Source: Marinobacter psychrophilus
GTDB taxonomy: Bacteria > Pseudomonadota > Gammaproteobacteria > Pseudomonadales > Oleiphilaceae
Length of the DNA: 64,000 nucleotides
Reading direction: 5' to 3'
Assembly: GCF_001043175.1 (NCBI RefSeq)
Contig: NZ_CP011494.1
Location: 3,410,001 to 3,474,000, forward strand
Below the pieces are notes generated by a model. The model made no database searches and was not told the origin of the DNA. It saw only the letters and a list, made by a program, of their open reading frames with translations. Shown piece after piece: positions 62,562 through 64,000 of this stretch (positions within the stretch are counted from its first letter, which is position 1; the number at the start of each line of letters is the position of its first letter). Position numbers and translations under genes: made by a program.

Positions 62562-64000
62562 ATGGGCCAAACTTTTTGTTCTGGAACAGCCGCAGTCTTG
62601 TTCTCGTTGCTATCAATGCCTGCCCTGGCTGAAACAGTCAGCGTGCCCGCCGGTCTATATCTGTCGCCAGGCTGGCTGACACTGGGCCACTACCACCAGC
62701 CAAGCCTGAGCAGCGATTACAAAAGCCAGGCCGACGATGATGCATTTTTTCTCAGTGTCGACGGCAAGCTATCCCCAGAAGCTGAATTAACGGCCACGCT
62801 AACGGCCATTCAACAGCCGGGCGGCGGAGACCGGCACGCGCGCTGCCGATTTCCAGCCCGATCAACGTGGCTGCAACAAGAGCTGAACTTGCATTTGCCT
62901 GCGGTTGATTGCCCGGCGTATCAGCAATGGCAAAACGAGCTCAATACGGAAACCGTGACCCTGGTGTTTGCTGCCTCTTATCTAAACAGTCCGTCGTCTA
63001 TGTTCGGCCATACGTTTCTGCGCCTGGACCCGCCTCAAGATGACAACGACACCGACCTGCTACTGGCCAACACCATTTCCTACGCCGCCGATGCCGCCGC
63101 TCACGACGGTGAGCTGATGTTTGCCTATCGCGGTATTTTTGGTGGCTACCCGGGCATTACCACGGTTCGGCCCTACTACGAAAAGATCCGTCTGTACTCG
63201 GATATTGAACATCGGGATTTGTGGGAATATCATTTAAACCTGAAGCAAAGCGAGGTCGACAGAATGACCGCTCACGCTTGGGAAATTCAGGACAAGAATT
63301 TTGATTATTACTTTTTTGACGAGAACTGCGCTTACCGCCTGCTAGCGCTAATTGATGTGGCGCGGCCGGGCACCAACCTGTTGGACGAAGTAAACACCCA
63401 CGCTATTCCCTCAGACACCGTGCGCTGGGTTATCGACAAAAATCTAGTTGGTCATGTGGAATATCGTGCCTCTGCCGCCACGGCAGTAAGCCACTCTCTG
63501 GATTCTCTGAGTGCGCAACAACAGCTTATAGCTTCTGCCCTCGCCAACGGTTATCTAAAACCCAACAGCCCGGAACTAATGGCACTAAACGAGACTGATC
63601 GAGCTGCCGTGCTCGACGCCACTTACGATTACGTGCGCTACCAGAGCGAGGCCGACGGCTGGCCAAGGGACTTTGCGGCGCCCCTATCCCACGCTTTATT
63701 ACGCGAGCGCAGCTCGCTCAACGCTGTCTATCCGCCACCGCCACCAGAACCCGCCGTGCGCGACGACCAGGGCCACAACACCTTCCGCCTTAGCTTGGGC
63801 AGCGGGAGGACAGAGGTTGGAGGTTCGAGTCGCAATTTTAGCCAGCTGACATTCCGCCCGGCCTATCACGACCTTCTGGACCCACCCGAAGGTTACCGCC
63901 CTGGTGCGCAGCTGCAGTTTTTAAGGCTGGACGCCCGCTATTACACAGATAACGACGAGCTACAGCTGGAAAAACTGACTGGCGTAGAGATACGTTCTAT
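62562..64000 (+). CDS. DUF4105 family membrane-associated protein, 3' end cut by window edge
   Basis: 479 codons readable from ATG 62562 to the window edge without a stop. A signal peptide (LLSMPALA, cleavage about residue 24) precedes a region with LVFAASYLNSPSSMFGHTFLRLD, ISYAADAAAHDGELMFAYRGIFGGYPG and FDYYFFDENCAYRLLALID, the Lnb-N/DUF4105 periplasmic domain (about 120-270). This domain has a conserved His and Cys of a papain-like (NlpC-type) arrangement. Later beta-rich sequence suggests an outer-membrane part. Function unknown; a periplasmic hydrolase role is possible. Confidence 0.8.
   Translation, partial: MGQTFCSGTAAVLFSLLSMPALAETVSVPAGLYLSPGWLTLGHYHQPSLSSDYKSQADDDAFFLSVDGKLSPEAELTATLTAIQQPGGGDRHARCRFPARSTWLQQELNLHLPAVDCPAYQQWQNELNTETVTLVFAASYLNSPSSMFGHTFLRLDPPQDDNDTDLLLANTISYAADAAAHDGELMFAYRGIFGGYPGITTVRPYYEKIRLYSDIEHRDLWEYHLNLKQSEVDRMTAHAWEIQDKNFDYYFFDENCAYRLLALIDVARPGTNLLDEVNTHAIPSDTVRWVIDKNLVGHVEYRASAATAVSHSLDSLSAQQQLIASALANGYLKPNSPELMALNETDRAAVLDATYDYVRYQSEADGWPRDFAAPLSHALLRERSSLNAVYPPPPPEPAVRDDQGHNTFRLSLGSGRTEVGGSSRNFSQLTFRPAYHDLLDPPEGYRPGAQLQFLRLDARYYTDNDELQLEKLTGVEIRS

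Overview
The window reads as a compact chromosomal segment of a marine gammaproteobacterium, most likely Marinobacter or a close relative. This is inferred from gene content: AruF/AruG-type arginine succinyltransferase, a complete paa cluster with PaaX, a DcaP-type porin, TRAP and Liv transporters and a second Lon of the AsrA kind. No database search was possible. I see no rRNA, tRNA, CRISPR array, insertion sequence or phage gene.

Layout. (1) 1-6.1 kb: end-truncated chromate transporter, an atypical photolyase/cryptochrome, a very small ArfA-like gene, an M24 creatinase-like hydrolase, a YdcH/DUF465 protein and a Bcr/CflA exporter. (2) 6.3-10.6 kb: an arginine/ornithine-type ABC transporter (aotPJQM) followed by astE. 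(3) 10.6-21.2 kb, minus strand: the arginine succinyltransferase operon astC-aruF-aruG-astD-astB, running directly into an RND efflux adaptor and pump. (4) 21.2-22.7 kb: an exonuclease/GIY-YIG fusion. (5) 22.7-36 kb: paaY, then divergently paaFGHIJK and paaABCDEZ, the whole aerobic CoA-linked phenylacetate pathway. (6) 36-47 kb: a TRAP transporter, a Liv-type ABC operon whose last ATPase carries an N-terminal hemerythrin domain, the regulator paaX and a DcaP-like porin. (7) 47-56 kb: a DUF2478 protein, aceF-aceE, the chaperedoxin CnoX and a Lon-family protease. (8) 56-62 kb: a MarR regulator divergent from a second, canonical livKHMGF operon. (9) 62-64 kb: a DUF3015 protein and a truncated DUF4105 protein.

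How it fits together. Arginine is imported by Aot and degraded by Ast to glutamate and succinate. Phenylacetate is ligated to CoA by PaaK, epoxidised by PaaABCDE, isomerised by PaaG, opened by PaaZ and beta-oxidised by PaaF/H/J to succinyl-CoA and acetyl-CoA.

The main new proposal rests on a repeated operator. A TGATAC-N27/28-GTATCA-type dyad, the half-site geometry I recall for PaaX, lies at the paaF promoter, the paaA promoter and the promoter of the Liv-type operon next to paaX. This predicts that the Liv-type system is a PaaX-controlled uptake system for phenylacetate or a related aromatic acid. Its LivF subunit is fused to a hemerythrin-like domain that could couple uptake to oxygen or iron state, which is plausible because the pathway depends on O2.
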